From Certhia americana (lineage: Eukaryota; Chordata; Aves; Passeriformes; Certhiidae), in assembly GCA_018697195.1 (NCBI GenBank), contig CM031864.1, positions 21,327,943-21,391,942 on the forward strand: a stretch of DNA of 64,000 nt, given 5' to 3'. Under the pieces are notes generated by a model, which worked only from the letters and a program-made list of their open reading frames with translations, was not told where the DNA came from and made no database searches. This document shows positions 13,301 through 25,571 of this stretch, in pieces. Positions within the stretch are counted from its first letter, which is position 1. Every line of letters begins with the position of its first letter. The position numbers were made by a program, and so were the translations under genes.

Positions 13301-16300
13301 AAATATGTATTGCTTAACTAACTTAACTAACTCTTAGAGCTGAAAAAGCTCAAATACATCAAAGATCAGTTCAATGTTTTGACACAGCCGACAGTGACAA
13401 CACTATCTGAATTCTGCATGTTCAATGGTGGCTCTGGCTCTTCTTCACTTCTTTACTTCAAAATTCTCAACAGCAGCAACAATTTCTGCCCCACTGAGCT
13501 GTGGTGTTGGGTTTGGTGCCAGCATATTTATGTTTAGCACTGAGCCAAACAGAGCTCAAATTTTTGCAGTTACAAAGTCCTGGTGAGGACAGACCCTCTA
13601 TGTCCAAGATGATAATGGTTTCTGGTTGTCCTACTCAGGTGACCCTGGTCAATCAGCACCACACTATGAAGACTAACACCACAAGAAGAACAATTTTGCT
13701 TCTCCACACCCTTTGAAAAGTAAACTTTGAATACTTTGAAAAGATTCCCACCATTAGCACTTGGCAAAGCCACCTTCAAAGTCACTCAGATCTACTTTGT
13801 TCCTACATGAATTTTCCTTTTAAAGGCTTCCCATAACAAACCCCCTGAGGGAATAATTTTTCCTTTTTCCCAGTAGAATTCATCTATTCAGTGTGCCACT
13901 ATAATTTTTAACAGTCAGTTCCTTTTTCATTAAATTAAAAGGTAGTGGGATTATTTTCACTTGCAATCTGAACTAAAATGCAAACTGAATAAAGAATGCT
14001 TATGGCAGAATCTCAATTCAGTGATAGAAAAATTAACAGTAAATTAAAAAATTCTGCAGATGACCCCAACCCATCTGCCATACATATACCCAGTGTCTGC
14101 TGTATGCTGCCTTTCCTGTGTGTTGTCCTGACATCAGATGCACCCAGTTGCCATCAGAACTGCATTTAAAATAAAACGATCACTTTTCAAGCTGTGAACA
14201 ACACTTGTTGTCCAGCAGCCCTCCTAATCCACCTTTCTCAACTCTCCATTCTCCACTAGGATAAAGGATCATATAAAGCCAGCTGTACAGATAACACAGT
14301 TGCAGCCAACATGCATTCCCACAAGTCTTAAAGCTAAATTTCCTTTTAACAGTTTAACAGCAAAAATCTAGGATTACAGGGATAAAGCTAATAAGCAACT
14401 CCAAAGCAGAGACTGGAAAAGAACCAATAAAAGATTAAAAATTGAACGCAGTGATTGAATAAAAATATATATAATAAAACAAACACAGCCAAGCTATTGA
14501 CCCCACAGTACAGGTATAGCAGCTCTTCTCTGCAAAGATGAACAGAGTTTTTTCATTGGTCACTTATGTCCTGTTTCCCCTAAGGAGAAAACAAAAACCG
14601 AAAGCTACAACCTTAAGCAAGCAGATAATTCCCATCTCAATGGTGTTTTAAAATCAAACCCTTGAGGTGTCTTTTCTCCAGGGTAATGTCACACATGAGC
14701 ACAGACTGCAAATGGCTTAACAGCTTCTGTTTGCACCAGCCAGCGTAAGAAGAACTACAGTACTGTGATAGATGTCCTTGATTTTATTCCTTTGTCACCA
14801 ATATATACTTTAGAGGAACTGAATTATTTTGACTTTTTCCCAAATTTATATGAGAAGATCAGTTTTCATACCTACCAAGAGGAACACTGACGCTGTACAA
14901 ATTCATCACCAGTGTTCTTCTAAAAATCAGGCATCCTCCAGGTCATTCTGTGCCCTCACATTTCAGAGGATGTTTGAAAACCTCTTCAGGTTGGTCTTCT
15001 TTTCAGTTTTGTTTTGTCAGTCCTCAGTCTGGGATTTAAAACTGCAGTTACTCTAACATTTCTGCAGTTATTGTACAGATAGAACTCAGTAATAATTTTT
15101 TCAGAGTTCATTAGTTAACCCACACAGTGAGCTGTACAAAACAGATGTTACAATGCCCATTTCACAGACTGGAAATCCTCTTACAGAGAATTATTTCTGG
15201 CATAGTACCAAAATGAAACAATAGTTATGTCAGTATTTCCATGCTCATTCATTTAAACTATATTGTCAAAACTCAGAGAGACAGACCAAGTCAAATCCAG
15301 TTTGAAATTTTGGGTGTTTTATAAATAAGAATGAATCATAGAGCCATACATAGACCACCTAAAAATTACTAAAGGAAGGAACTGAACTAAAAATATAAAT
15401 ATAAAAATTTTTTAAAAATATATAGAAAGAAAATATAAAGATTTTTGATTGTGTTCACCTATGGTTCTCTGCCAGTATCACCCAGACATCTCAGTGGGAA
15501 ACAAAGGACACTTCAGCACTCATGAGTTAGAGGACATTTATATTGCAAATTTTGAAAGCTGACCATTTGTAATGTGACATTCTCAAGGTGGAGCTATTGA
15601 ACAAAACAAATAATGTATGATTAAGATTAATTGAAATATTTAGATGGTTTTGTCTTTTCTCCAGAACTGGCTCTTGAAAAAACCCCAGAGCTTCTTTGGC
15701 ATTTCTTTTTGGTAGCAGCAGTATTGGTGCCAGCAGTGTGGTTATAGGCCAGCTTTGGAGATAAACAACTTGTGGGTTACAATGTCTCTTCTCTGTGGTC
15801 CCTGAAGTATTAAATAAAATGCTTCACCAAGGACTTCTTGTACATACCTGGGGCTCAAATTGGGGAAGAAATATAAGTAAATGTGAAAATATGGGATTTA
15901 AAGCATCTAAATGAAACCTTATCCATTTTTGTTAGACTTTAATTTAGCTTACTTCCCTCTTTGCTGCTGCACACCCTCCAACAGCGGGTAAAATCCCTTT
16001 TTACTGCAATAATAATAATAACGAAAAGCTTTTTCAACAGATGAACTTTGCTATAGTAGAGATAGATAACTTAGTATTTTCCTACCAGTCAAGTAAAACA
16101 GCCTCAGGGAGCATCAATAATTTTCTCAGGGTCACTGGGAAATTCTAAAATTATTTATGTCTTTTCAAGGTCTTGCTTTTTACCAAGAGCAAAAGATTAC
16201 CTTTCTTATTTTACATAAAGATTATTTCCAAAGGAGAATCTAATATCTCTGTCTTCAAAAGAATCATATTTTCATTCAAGAAAAGAGAAATTCCTTAAAA

Positions 16301-18658
16301 AATAACGCAATTACCTCATTGGTACTATTTTTCTTCAATTAGAGAACAAAATGCACAGCAGTTCCCACATTTGTTCAGCATCTCCAATTTTTTCTGTGTA
16401 CCTAATTAAATGTGTCTGCAATAAACACAAATAGACCTTCCATGATACTGTAACCTTTTAGACAACAATCTCACAGTACATCAGGTTTCCTCTCATCACA
16501 AAACACCTAGGAAAGTGTGAGGTTTACAGCTGCTTCTGTATTTCAAACCTTGATTTTTTGCACCTCCCACACATAACGCACTTTTTGATATTTTTCACAA
16601 GGTGAAGATCACTGATTGTTAAACACTTGATGTACAGCACTGGACATAGCCCCCTAAGAGAGTGTGGGACTGACACAGGGATTAATTAACCAAAAATTGC
16701 AGTAACCAAGCCAATGAAACATGGGAGCTTTGTTTTCTGATAGAATTCTTCAAGAGAATGGTTTTCATTTTTCCAGATTGTCAAGAGTCTTGGTCTCTGT
16801 TCTAAGACTTGCAAACTGCCTATCTTGAGCTTTAATTCCAAAAATATTTGCCACCTGGGCTGATTATTGTCTTAAATATGATTTATTGGCCCAAGAATCC
16901 AAGAATTAGAATCCAAGTTCTTTTTGATCTATACATGGTTAGCAGCTTCCTGTATTGGCATGGATTGCAGACCCAAAATGTTCAGCATTTTAAACACAGA
17001 AATAGAGAAAATACAGGCAATGTATAGGGAAGGATAAAATCTTCGAGTGCAACAGACCATCCCATGTCTGAAACTAATAGTGTCGCATGGGAAGTCTCTA
17101 TGAACATTTTGGTTCATTTCTAATGATGATTGAAAGTCCAAATTCTGTCTACAGAACTAGGGCATGCCCACTAATTGCCAAAGCAGGTACCTGAAGTGAA
17201 CTGCTGATAGAAATACCCAGAATTCAGTTTTAAATATTTATAATTATTTTTTGCATGTTTTTTGCTGATAGCCCATTGCTCTAACCAAAAGCACATGGCT
17301 TTGTGGTGACATCCCTGAAAAATCAGCAAGCATTTTGTATTTGGCAGTTAAGGCCAGGAAGTCAGACTGATGAATAGTGCAGAGTGCTGTAATAAAAACA
17401 CTTGATTCATATCAGAAAGAGTGCATTTGATAGGAAGTGTTGTGTTTATGACACACTAACAAGTATGCAGATTGAGTAGATAGTGTTAGCATTTTCATCA
17501 TTCAGTCTTAGCCATTCCAATAAATAATGCTGGTTTGTGGTTGACAGGACTCTTTTACTGCAGTATCTCAGATGAGCATATAAACATTTATACTTATAGC
17601 CACACTGCTTTCCTTTGCAAAGGAAATTAGGTTCAATCCTATTATTTATTTGCCATGATCTTGCCGAAGGTCACTAAAATGGCCTTTGGCAGACCCTGGA
17701 AAAGAGCCCAGGTTTATTGCATGTAAATCACCAAAACATTTAGCCCTCAAAACCTGCTGAGTAGAGAAATATAAAATAGAAATAACTTGAAATTGTTTTC
17801 CCCATACAAGGGTCTATGCCACAGGCTGGCTTTGTCTTGGATTGGATCTTTTTCAATTTTACCATTTATATAGTTAAATATTTCTTTCTAATAAATAATA
17901 AATGAATTGAGCATTTCCTCCAATATTTGGACAGTATACACTATCTATGACTAGATAAAAGATACACCCAAAATAGATTAGAGTTGTGAAAGAAGACCAA
18001 GGGGTATAGGAACCTGATTTCCTTGGAAATACAACAGTAGTCGGGTGCCTGACTGCATTAGGCTCTAAAAAAAGGTCTCAGGCAAATACCAAAATCACTT
18101 TCCTCTTCAGGTATGTGTTTACCTGAAACCAAATGCAGTGGCTCTGTTGTGCTTCTCTGGAGTTCCAACCCAGTTATATTTGCCAGATCTGAAGTACCCC
18201 TCAATTTGCATAATTCTCAGAATCTCTTTTCTCCTTAACCTTAATGCAAATAAAATTATTGAAGTCTATAAATACTGGAAATTAATGTAAAAAGCAATTT
18301 GTGTTGAGGCTGTACTGTTAAGGTACTTACATATAATTTTATAAAGTCTGGGGACCTTTTTTCCTGTCTGTCATTTGAAGGGTCATGTGTGGAAGTTGAT
18401 GATATAAAGCATGACTAAACTCCATTAAAATAGGGTAAACTTGCAATAGTTTAAATGCCCTACTTATTAATTGGGAATAATTTTTTAAAAAAATCAAAAT
18501 GCAAGGTGGAGAGAGAAATGAGACAGAAGAGAGACAGATCCAGAAGAGATGTCAATAATGAAAGGGTTTGATTTATTTAAAAGGTGACATCAGAAATTTG
18601 CCTGGCCAAAGCCAGGATTTCAGTCTCCCCCACAATCAGAAAAGACAGTTCAATCTGG
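10322..18658. other. Unique A+T-rich DNA, no gene seen
   Basis: No coding exon, RNA gene or classified transposon. It holds a short hairpin at 10,995-11,014, an unclassified G+C-richer block at about 11,780-11,990, an A+T-only stretch around 15,385-15,440, and an (AAT)4 tract near 16,009. Minus-strand TAG|GTAAGTG near 10,518 is an isolated donor-like site with only a weak acceptor upstream. Confidence 0.6.
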
Positions 18659-19072
18659 TGTCATGGTTTAGGAATGGTATTCTCCAATTTAATACTCAAA
18701 CTAAAACCAAGCAACTGCTTCCCCCCACACACCACCCCAGATGGAGGCACAAAAGGCAAAGATCATGCGTTGAGATAAGGATGATTTACGGGAAAGAGCA
18801 ATGAGATAAGAAAATGAACAGTAACAGCATGATACTAATAACAAAAGGTATAAGAAAGATGTACACATAAAGGCCCTGACAATAAACCAAAACAGACTTC
18901 TCTAGCTGCCACCTTTTCTTGACTAGCATGAACCCTTTTTCCGTGGAAGCAAACACCTTTCCCTCTGCCCCCAGTAATTCCATGAGGTGGTACAGAATAA
19001 CCTCTGTGTCCCAGCCATGCCCACTTCTGGCTACTGCAAAAAATTAACCCTGTCCTGGCCAGAACCAGGACA
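18659..19072 (-). mobile_element. Solo LTR of an avian ERVL-like endogenous retrovirus
   Basis: An isolated long terminal repeat of about 414 bp. On the minus strand it begins TGTCCTGGTT and ends AACCATGACA, so its two ends are near-perfect inverted repeats of each other with the standard TG...CA termini. The first 30 bases after the minus-strand start (TGTCCTGGTTCTGGCCAGG, then ACAGGGTTAATTTT) match the start I know for a very common bird ERV LTR family (TGTCCTGGTTTCAGCTGGG, then ATAGAGTTAATTTT). The far end carries the family's purine-rich segment around 'GCGTTGAGATAAGG' (18,767-18,780, plus strand). No internal retroviral genes flank it, which fits a solo LTR left by recombination between two LTRs. 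I see no matching target-site duplication, so it is old or slightly rearranged. The minus orientation is assigned from memory of the family consensus. Small open frames within it are meaningless. Confidence 0.9.
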
Positions 19073-21659
19073 TTTGAACAGACTCCTGAGTCACACCCTT
19101 ACAACAAATGAATTTTTTATCCTTAATTTTGGATGAACAAGGAAACCATATATTAAGCTTTGCATGAAAAAAATTTCTTATTGTACAAAGTCCCTTTAGG
19201 CACTCTTGGGTTTTAGCTGCTGTCTAGAAGAAGAGTTGCAAGAATTTGTAAGCTGTACGGGTCATATTTGAATCTCATCTACTGTCACTCACAGGACTGC
19301 ATTTGGCCACCAAGCTGGGGGCTTTGCTAATGGTTTATCTGCTCTAGAGGCTATGTGTTGGCAGACCTAAATGCAGCATATTCCACAGCTCATGCCTGAT
19401 ACTGTCGCATAAAACAAAACTGTGGACATTCATAGCTTCAAGCAAACTGATGTGTGGCACTCAGAGTAGAAAGAAAACATCAACGCTTCAGAAAAGCTGA
19501 AATCTACCTAAACAGCTTTTGCAGAAGAGAAAATAAATAGACATACAATTCCTACTGGGCAGGTTTCTGGTTCAGGCTGAAAAAAGACATATAAAACACA
19601 TTTAAATTATCAAATGATCTACAAGAGCAGTAATTTCAAAACCAAATCAATTATATGTTTACTCTTCCAAATTGTAATTAGTGATGGAAAATAATAATTC
19701 AAAAATTATTTTAGGTATACCTCCTTCAAAGGCACACTGGACAACAACCCTGTGGTGCCAGAAAGACACTATTCCAGAGAGCTAACAGATAGCATCTCAG
19801 GAAATGAACTAAAAGCAAGACATAATGTAGTAATTCCCCATTTTCATCTCTGTTTACTGTTTAATTACAGTGTTTTTCCTCTATTGTGTTTTCATGTTGC
19901 TGAAATAGAACAAGAGGTTTTTTTCATTGATGTAAATACAATTTGCTTTTTTAAACTAAATCTTTCTTAAATATAAATGTTAACAAACCCCAAAAAATTA
20001 AGAGTGGTGGTTTGTAGAAAAAATTAATAGTTCAATGCAGAAAATGGCAGCAATATATAGGAACCCTGGGCCAATGTTTTTTCACATATAAGATTACAGA
20101 GAACATATAATTCTCCTAAATGTATGAAGGGTTAAACTTACCCTGTCTTAAGCAATTTGTAGCAGTCACAGAAACCAGGGGATAAAACCTCAGAAGATGC
20201 ACAAATAATTGTAAAAGAGTAACATATCAAACCAAACACCATTGTAAAATACTTCATTATAGGAAAAAGCAATATGACATTACAGCTGCATGATACTATA
20301 ACTGTGTATGTGACAGCCTAACAGACTAACAGAATATTGCCCATTTAGAAATGTCCTAGAGGACACACTGAGAGTGAATGCCCTGTTAATAATGAGAGAT
20401 TCCAAAGATGATTCCTGGCAAAAGCGAATTTAACATGGCCCAAAGCAGCGGAATTAACAAGAGCAATGGAAACAGAAGGAAAAAAAAAAAAAAACAGATC
20501 TGCTCATAGAATGCAAATAGTCAATCTAAACCAAAAGGAGAATCTAGGTGCTAGGGGTCTAAACAGTCCATTTTATTTAACTTCATATAATCCAAATGAT
20601 CCCATGTTTTAAGTAGATGATTAGCAAAACAAGCAACCAAAATCAAGCAAGCAATTTTAAAAAACCCCAGACAGCAAAACCCCAAAGATGAAAAGCTGTC
20701 ACTAGCCTTGAACAAGCAGAGAGTCTAAAAGAATAAAGAACAGACACTGCTTTGTGGTTAGAGAATAACTGCATTGTGCCAGAAAGGGAAGAAAATGTGA
20801 CACAGCAAACAAGTAATTCAGCAACCAATTAGAAATATTGTCTATGAGCACAAGTCCTCAGAAGCTGTAGCTAACGTGAATTAGTTCTGACCTTAGCTGT
20901 GGTCCTCAATTAAGCTCTAGCATTTGGCAATCCTAGTGGAGCACCCATCACTTTGCACTCACCTTTACTTACAGAAAACTTGGAGGCCTGAAAGAGCATA
21001 ATAAGTTCTCTTGTATTCATAATCAAAATCAGAAGCAGATGTCAAATTATATCCCTGAGATCTTATACCCCAGGAGATAAGGTACAAGAAATGGGGCCAG
21101 ATAAGCATGGTTTCCCTCTAGCCACTGATTTAGGAACACCACATGCTAATGCTAAGAATGCCTGCAGGAATTGGAAGCCACAGTGAAGAAGATTGTCAAG
21201 TTAAAAATTAACATTTCTCATGAAGAGACAACATCAAGTAAACCTTAAAATGATAGTAAGCCAGACTCATTATAAGACTCCTTATAATGCCAGGATGAAT
21301 GAGAAAAAAATAAACAATCCCACAAAACTATAAAAAATGTGCTGTTATAAATAGTCACAAGGAGTCTGTATATTAGGCTTCCATATAGAATATTGTCTGG
21401 AGTTTGTCACTTACACTGAAAATTTCTTAAAAGTTACCCTGCATTTTGGAGTCAGAATTGGCCAGTGCTTTGCCATTTTGACCTGTGATATTAAATATCT
21501 GTCAATGCAAAGAACACATTTCAAGCACTGGAGGTAGCAAGAGTTTTTAAAGACAAAATATATTTTTCTTATTGCTAGTGGAAAAAAAACAAAACTGAGC
21601 TAAATGACAGCAAAAGAGGAGATTGTATGAGAATTAATTTTTTCAACACTGTCAAGGGC
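19073..21659. other. Unique A+T-rich DNA, no gene seen
   Basis: No gene or repeat beyond a 15-nt A run at 20,480-20,494. A minus-strand AAG|GTGAGTGC donor-like site near 20,961 has an acceptor-like CTCTTTCAG only 25 nt upstream and is probably chance. Confidence 0.6.
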
Positions 21660-21914
21660 CACAAAAGGAAGAGAAGTGCACATCACTAGGATAAACAACA
21701 ACAAACATCAGGTACAACACAGGGAATCTTGATTTATAAGAAAATATTTTCACAAGGAGGATGGTCACATTTTGGAGCACATTTTTTGGAAAGGCAGTGC
21801 AGCTCCCATCCAGCAGGTACGAAAAGCCTGGCTGGGAAAACTTGAACCAGCTTTGTGCAGGGTGGTGGATTAGAGATGTCTGAAGGTGTTTTGCAGCCTG
21901 CATGGTTTGGTGAT
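21660..21914 (+). mobile_element. CR1 LINE 3' end, old and diverged
   Basis: A degraded CR1 3' segment. The order of blocks matches the family: a 'GGATAAACAACAAC' stretch, then 'AAAATATTTTCACAAGGAGG' at 21,741-21,760 (family form: a frequently T-rich '...TTTTTCAC.GTGAGGGTGGT'), 'ATGGTCACATTTTGGAGCA' from 21,761 (family: TGGTCAAACACTGGAACA), 'AAAAGCCTGGCTGGGAAAAC' from 21,823 (family: TTCAAGACTCGGCTGGACAA), and 'GGATTAGAGATGTCTGAAGG' from 21,868 followed by 'CAGCCTGCATGGTTTGGTGAT' in shortened form, standing for 'GGACTAGATGACCTCC...CAACCTGAATGATTCTATGAT'. Many substitutions and small indels show it is much older than the copy at 52.1 kb. A short open frame runs antisense through it (21,652-21,903) and is not a gene. 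The left boundary is approximate. Confidence 0.7.
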
Positions 21915-23076
21915 AAGGGTCAGAGCTTCACAGGAGTGTGAAAACCCACTCCAGTTTTCAGCATCTGTTTCCTCATTTTAAGATTTTCCCAGATATTTCC
22001 TGGTTCTGTCTAAAGGGAAAGAAAGGGTTCCCCAGCACCAAGTGGGACAAGATCAGATGAAAGTATAGTAACCAAAAGCAATTGGATTTGTTCAAGGGTC
22101 TCTGTTACCACAGACTGCAGAAAGTGAGGGACTGATTGTTCATCTGTATGAAGTAATTCACAAATCAGCATTATGTGAACCACTGCTATTAGGAAGCACA
22201 GGTTACAAAGGGATAATTTTTAAATTATATTTGCATGACTTTAGTTTTGTGAATGAATGAAGGTTTACTACAGTCCAACCACATCCAAGCACACATCATG
22301 CAGCTATCAAGAACTACAGCTGGAGTTTAGTTCTGAAACAAAAACTCTAAATTTTTATATGCAAATGATTTTTAAATTAGCTTTTATGAATTACTGATTC
22401 TTAAACAATACCATTTTTAGATAATGTATTTTCACTAATTTAAAGAGATGCTTTGTAACTGCTCTCCTAACACTGTCTCAATAAAACAACCAGAAGGAAA
22501 AGCAAAAATTGACTTGATAAATATGATGACCTTGCTCCAGGCACTCAGAAGTGCACCTTACATCCCACACAGCAGCCAGCAGTTGCCTTCCTTAAAGTCC
22601 CCACTATTGATTTGAAATCTGTGGAAAGTAAGCTCTTTATCAATTCTATCCCACAGTTCCTAATGCATTCCTGAAGAGATTGATGTTTTCTGACTGTTCA
22701 TATCTGGACATATTGAAAAAAAATGAAAATAAAAATCAACGTTTCAGAAGCTAACATTGTTTGGCTCAAATATTTTTCATTTATTTTTTTATTGTTTCCA
22801 TCTATCATGCACAGCCATGTGTGATAAGCAATTACAAAAGATCCTCAATGAAATTACATTATACTGTGTTATGCTTTGTGTTATATATGACACAAGACAT
22901 TTATCTCCAAAAAGTCAAATCAATTAAAATATGAGGTGCTTGGAGCATAATAAGGCCTAGTCATGTAACTACTTGACTTGTAAACTGTTGGACCTGATTT
23001 TCAAGGTAATATGAAACACAGTAGAATGTTTCTCTTTTTTAATTTTTCTAGTTCACAACCTTAGAAAATAAATCAC

Positions 23077-23104
23077 AAAAAAAAAAAAGAAAAAAAAAAA
23101 AAAA
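23077..23104. repeat. Interrupted poly(A) run
   Basis: Twelve A residues, one G, then fifteen A residues. An AATAAA lies only about five bases upstream (near 23,067-23,073), which is too close for a normal cleavage signal. I see no retrocopy attached. Confidence 0.9.
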
Positions 23105-24556
23105 GGCAGTGATGTTAATTACATGCACCTAAAGCTAGTTTAGAACCTACCAACTCACACACCAGTTGTACAGCATTTTTTTCTGGTTTCCTTGAAGTGG
23201 CCTCTAATTAAACACATTCAATAGATTTCTTCATTGTTATACTAACCATTGCTGCTAGCATGATGTACCATGCTGAATTTTGTAACTTGACAATGTAAAG
23301 TCAAAGCAGGGAGAAAGGGTGTCAAAAATAATTCACTCAAGTAAATAACCCCATTCCTGGGATTAAAATGCCACCAAGAATGCCAGCATTTTCCTCGAAA
23401 ATGTACATAATTTTCCACATTATCCCAATCATTCAAAAACTACAAATTCTACATAGAGTCTGCAGCTCTAGAATTCAAGATAAGCATCAAATAACTCTAA
23501 GGAATATTTGACTATTTTGGATATATTTTCACAAGTCTGCTGGGACTGATTTCTATGATACCTTCCTGCCTTAGCAAGAGAGAAATCAGACTCTGGCCCA
23601 TTTGCTCATTATTTTGTAAATGACTCCCCCTGACCTCCCCTCCCCCAATGGTTATTTTCCAGAAATATCATAGGCTTTTACCCAACAATATACATAAAAT
23701 ACCTTTGCAATAGGCAAGAAACCCCTGAGAATATTTATTCACAAGTATTTAGAGTTCTGTTCATTTATTCCCATAAGGCTCTCAAGTGTTACTCATAGCA
23801 CTCTTCCTAAGCAGATCTTTTCTCACTGTCATTCTGTTGAAAACCCTATTCTGTGAATTGTCTCAAGAGTCTCAGCAGTCCAAATTTTGCCTTCCAAAAT
23901 TTTTTTGTGCAATTCTCTTTTTCATTCTCAAAACTGCAAGATGTTCCTTCATCATTCCTTACACAGGCAGACTAACTTCAGAATTCAACAACACCTGTAG
24001 TGAACTGCCAATCAGAGGATTGGGGAGCAATGAATAATGTACTATAGTTTTCAAAAGTTGTGCAAATAATCCATAGAATTATGGAATTAAATGTGACATA
24101 TACCACAGGTCAATATTGACATATGAGAGAGAGAGAGTCTTACAGGTGAGCCTGGGGAACACTTACAAGGCTGATTAAGAGAAACAAAGTATCTGGCATA
24201 TCATGATCAAGTAAGGTACAACCAGTAAAATAGTTTCTGTAACTTTATATTTCTCGGGGCATGAAACAGTATGAACCAGAAACATGTGATCTTCCTGACT
24301 GAAGCTTCTGAGAAGCCTGTGAAAGGATCATTGGTTTCATGAGAAAACTAGTTTTCATTAACCAAGAAAAAAGAAATTTCCATACAAAACCACCGAGAGC
24401 ATCACAAGCACTGATTTAAACTTCATGAAAATAGTCTTTTACTCCAGACCCACAGCAGCCAAAGACAAGACATCTATTTGGCACTTCCCACCAGCTGAAG
24501 ATGTGTACAGCAGTGATGCTGCAGACCTGCTTTTCTCAAAGGGCCAGTTGTTTATC

Positions 24557-24586
24557 ACTTTGAAGTGATTTCTTTTACTTCAAAGT
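24557..24586. repeat. Inverted repeat, 10-bp stem and 10-nt loop
   Basis: ACTTTGAAGT at 24,557-24,566 and its exact reverse complement ACTTCAAAGT at 24,577-24,586, separated by ten bases. Each arm contains a CTTTGAA core (TCF/LEF-like) in opposite orientation. It may be chance. Confidence 0.9.
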
Positions 24587-25513
24587 ATCTTTTAGAAGCC
24601 TGGCAGCAGTTTACTGTGGAGATGGCTGAGAAGAGCTGAATGAGTTCCTGGTGTTGGAGTATTGCTTGCTGGCCATGCTTTGAGGGCAAGTGTCAGTGGC
24701 ACAGAGTCAGCCACGCTCCTGTATAGGTGCTACAAAAGGTACAGGTCCCTAAGGGAGCTTCAGCACAGCCTGCAGCTGGGACAGACAAACTGGGCAGCCT
24801 GGGGGGGGTGGAACTTGCAACATCAAGTCTTTCAAAGGAAAGGTTCATAGGATCAAAACAGCCTGAAAAGTCTGGGAAGAGCTGCATGGCAACTTGCTAA
24901 CCTGGCAGTGTTGGTGCTGAAAAGGCTGGCTAGAAACTCGGCAATCTGGCCAGCTCTCCTGCCAGACCTGGTTTCTATGAAATGTTTTGATGTAATCCCC
25001 GTAATCCTGAGAAATGTTTTGATATCACAGAACCTTCATTTTCCAAGAAAAGACCCCATAATGGAAATGGAAGTGAAAGCTGCAAGTCCAGAAATGCAGA
25101 TGGGGAGAAAAATTTAAATCTACACCAATTAGAATTCTCTTATCACAAAAGCACTGCAAGAAAGGGATGGAAGTATAGCTGTGGACAGCTCAGTGAGAGT
25201 TTCTCTCAACAGGTAAAGAAATCATAGAAGAAGTGTTAGGTTGTCCCAAGAGTAGGACAGAATGTAATATCAAAACACACATATATTTTCTTACATCACT
25301 GATTTTGTTTCTTCAAACGCTGTTCCAGTCATTTTATCTAAGAAAGGTTATTAAAGGACTGAAGAAGCTCTAAAAATAATCAAAGGTTTGAAAAGACATT
25401 CACATAGCAAGATATTAAGTATTTGAAATTATTTCCTATAAAAGGCAAAGGAAGCAGAAGGAGCAATAGTGCACAAGTTTCTTAAAGAAACTTGGATAAC
25501 TTCTGTCTTCCAG

Positions 25514-25571
25514 GCCTCACCAAAACCAGTCATTAAATGAAATTAAACAATGTAAATTCTGGTAAAAACTG
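25514..25571 (+). other. Exon-like interval, 58 nt, non-coding if real
   Basis: It is preceded by CTTCTGTCTTCCAG (strong acceptor) and followed by CTG|GTAAGTG (strong donor). All three frames contain a stop within the 58 bases, so it would be a non-coding exon. If the weaker donor CTG|GTAAAA ten bases earlier is used (exon 25,514-25,561, 48 nt), one frame stays open. No supporting neighbour exon was identified. Confidence 0.2.

Noticed and set aside
17620..17660. tRNA-like B box 'GGTTCAATCC'
   Set aside because: No A box or cloverleaf can be formed around it.
20940..20990. 25-nt minus-strand exon between CTCTTTCAG and AAG|GTGAGTGC
   Set aside because: Not a multiple of three, short pyrimidine tract, and no neighbour; chance pairs of this quality are expected.
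23067..23104. AATAAA plus poly(A) as a retroposed mRNA tail
   Set aside because: The signal is only about five bases from the A run, and no retrocopy body is visible upstream.
24070..24120. CR1-like 'CCATAGAATTATGGAAT' as a reverse-strand CR1 end
   Set aside because: Only the short A+T-rich octamer resembles CR1; the adjoining sequence lacks any GGTTGGAAGG-type block.
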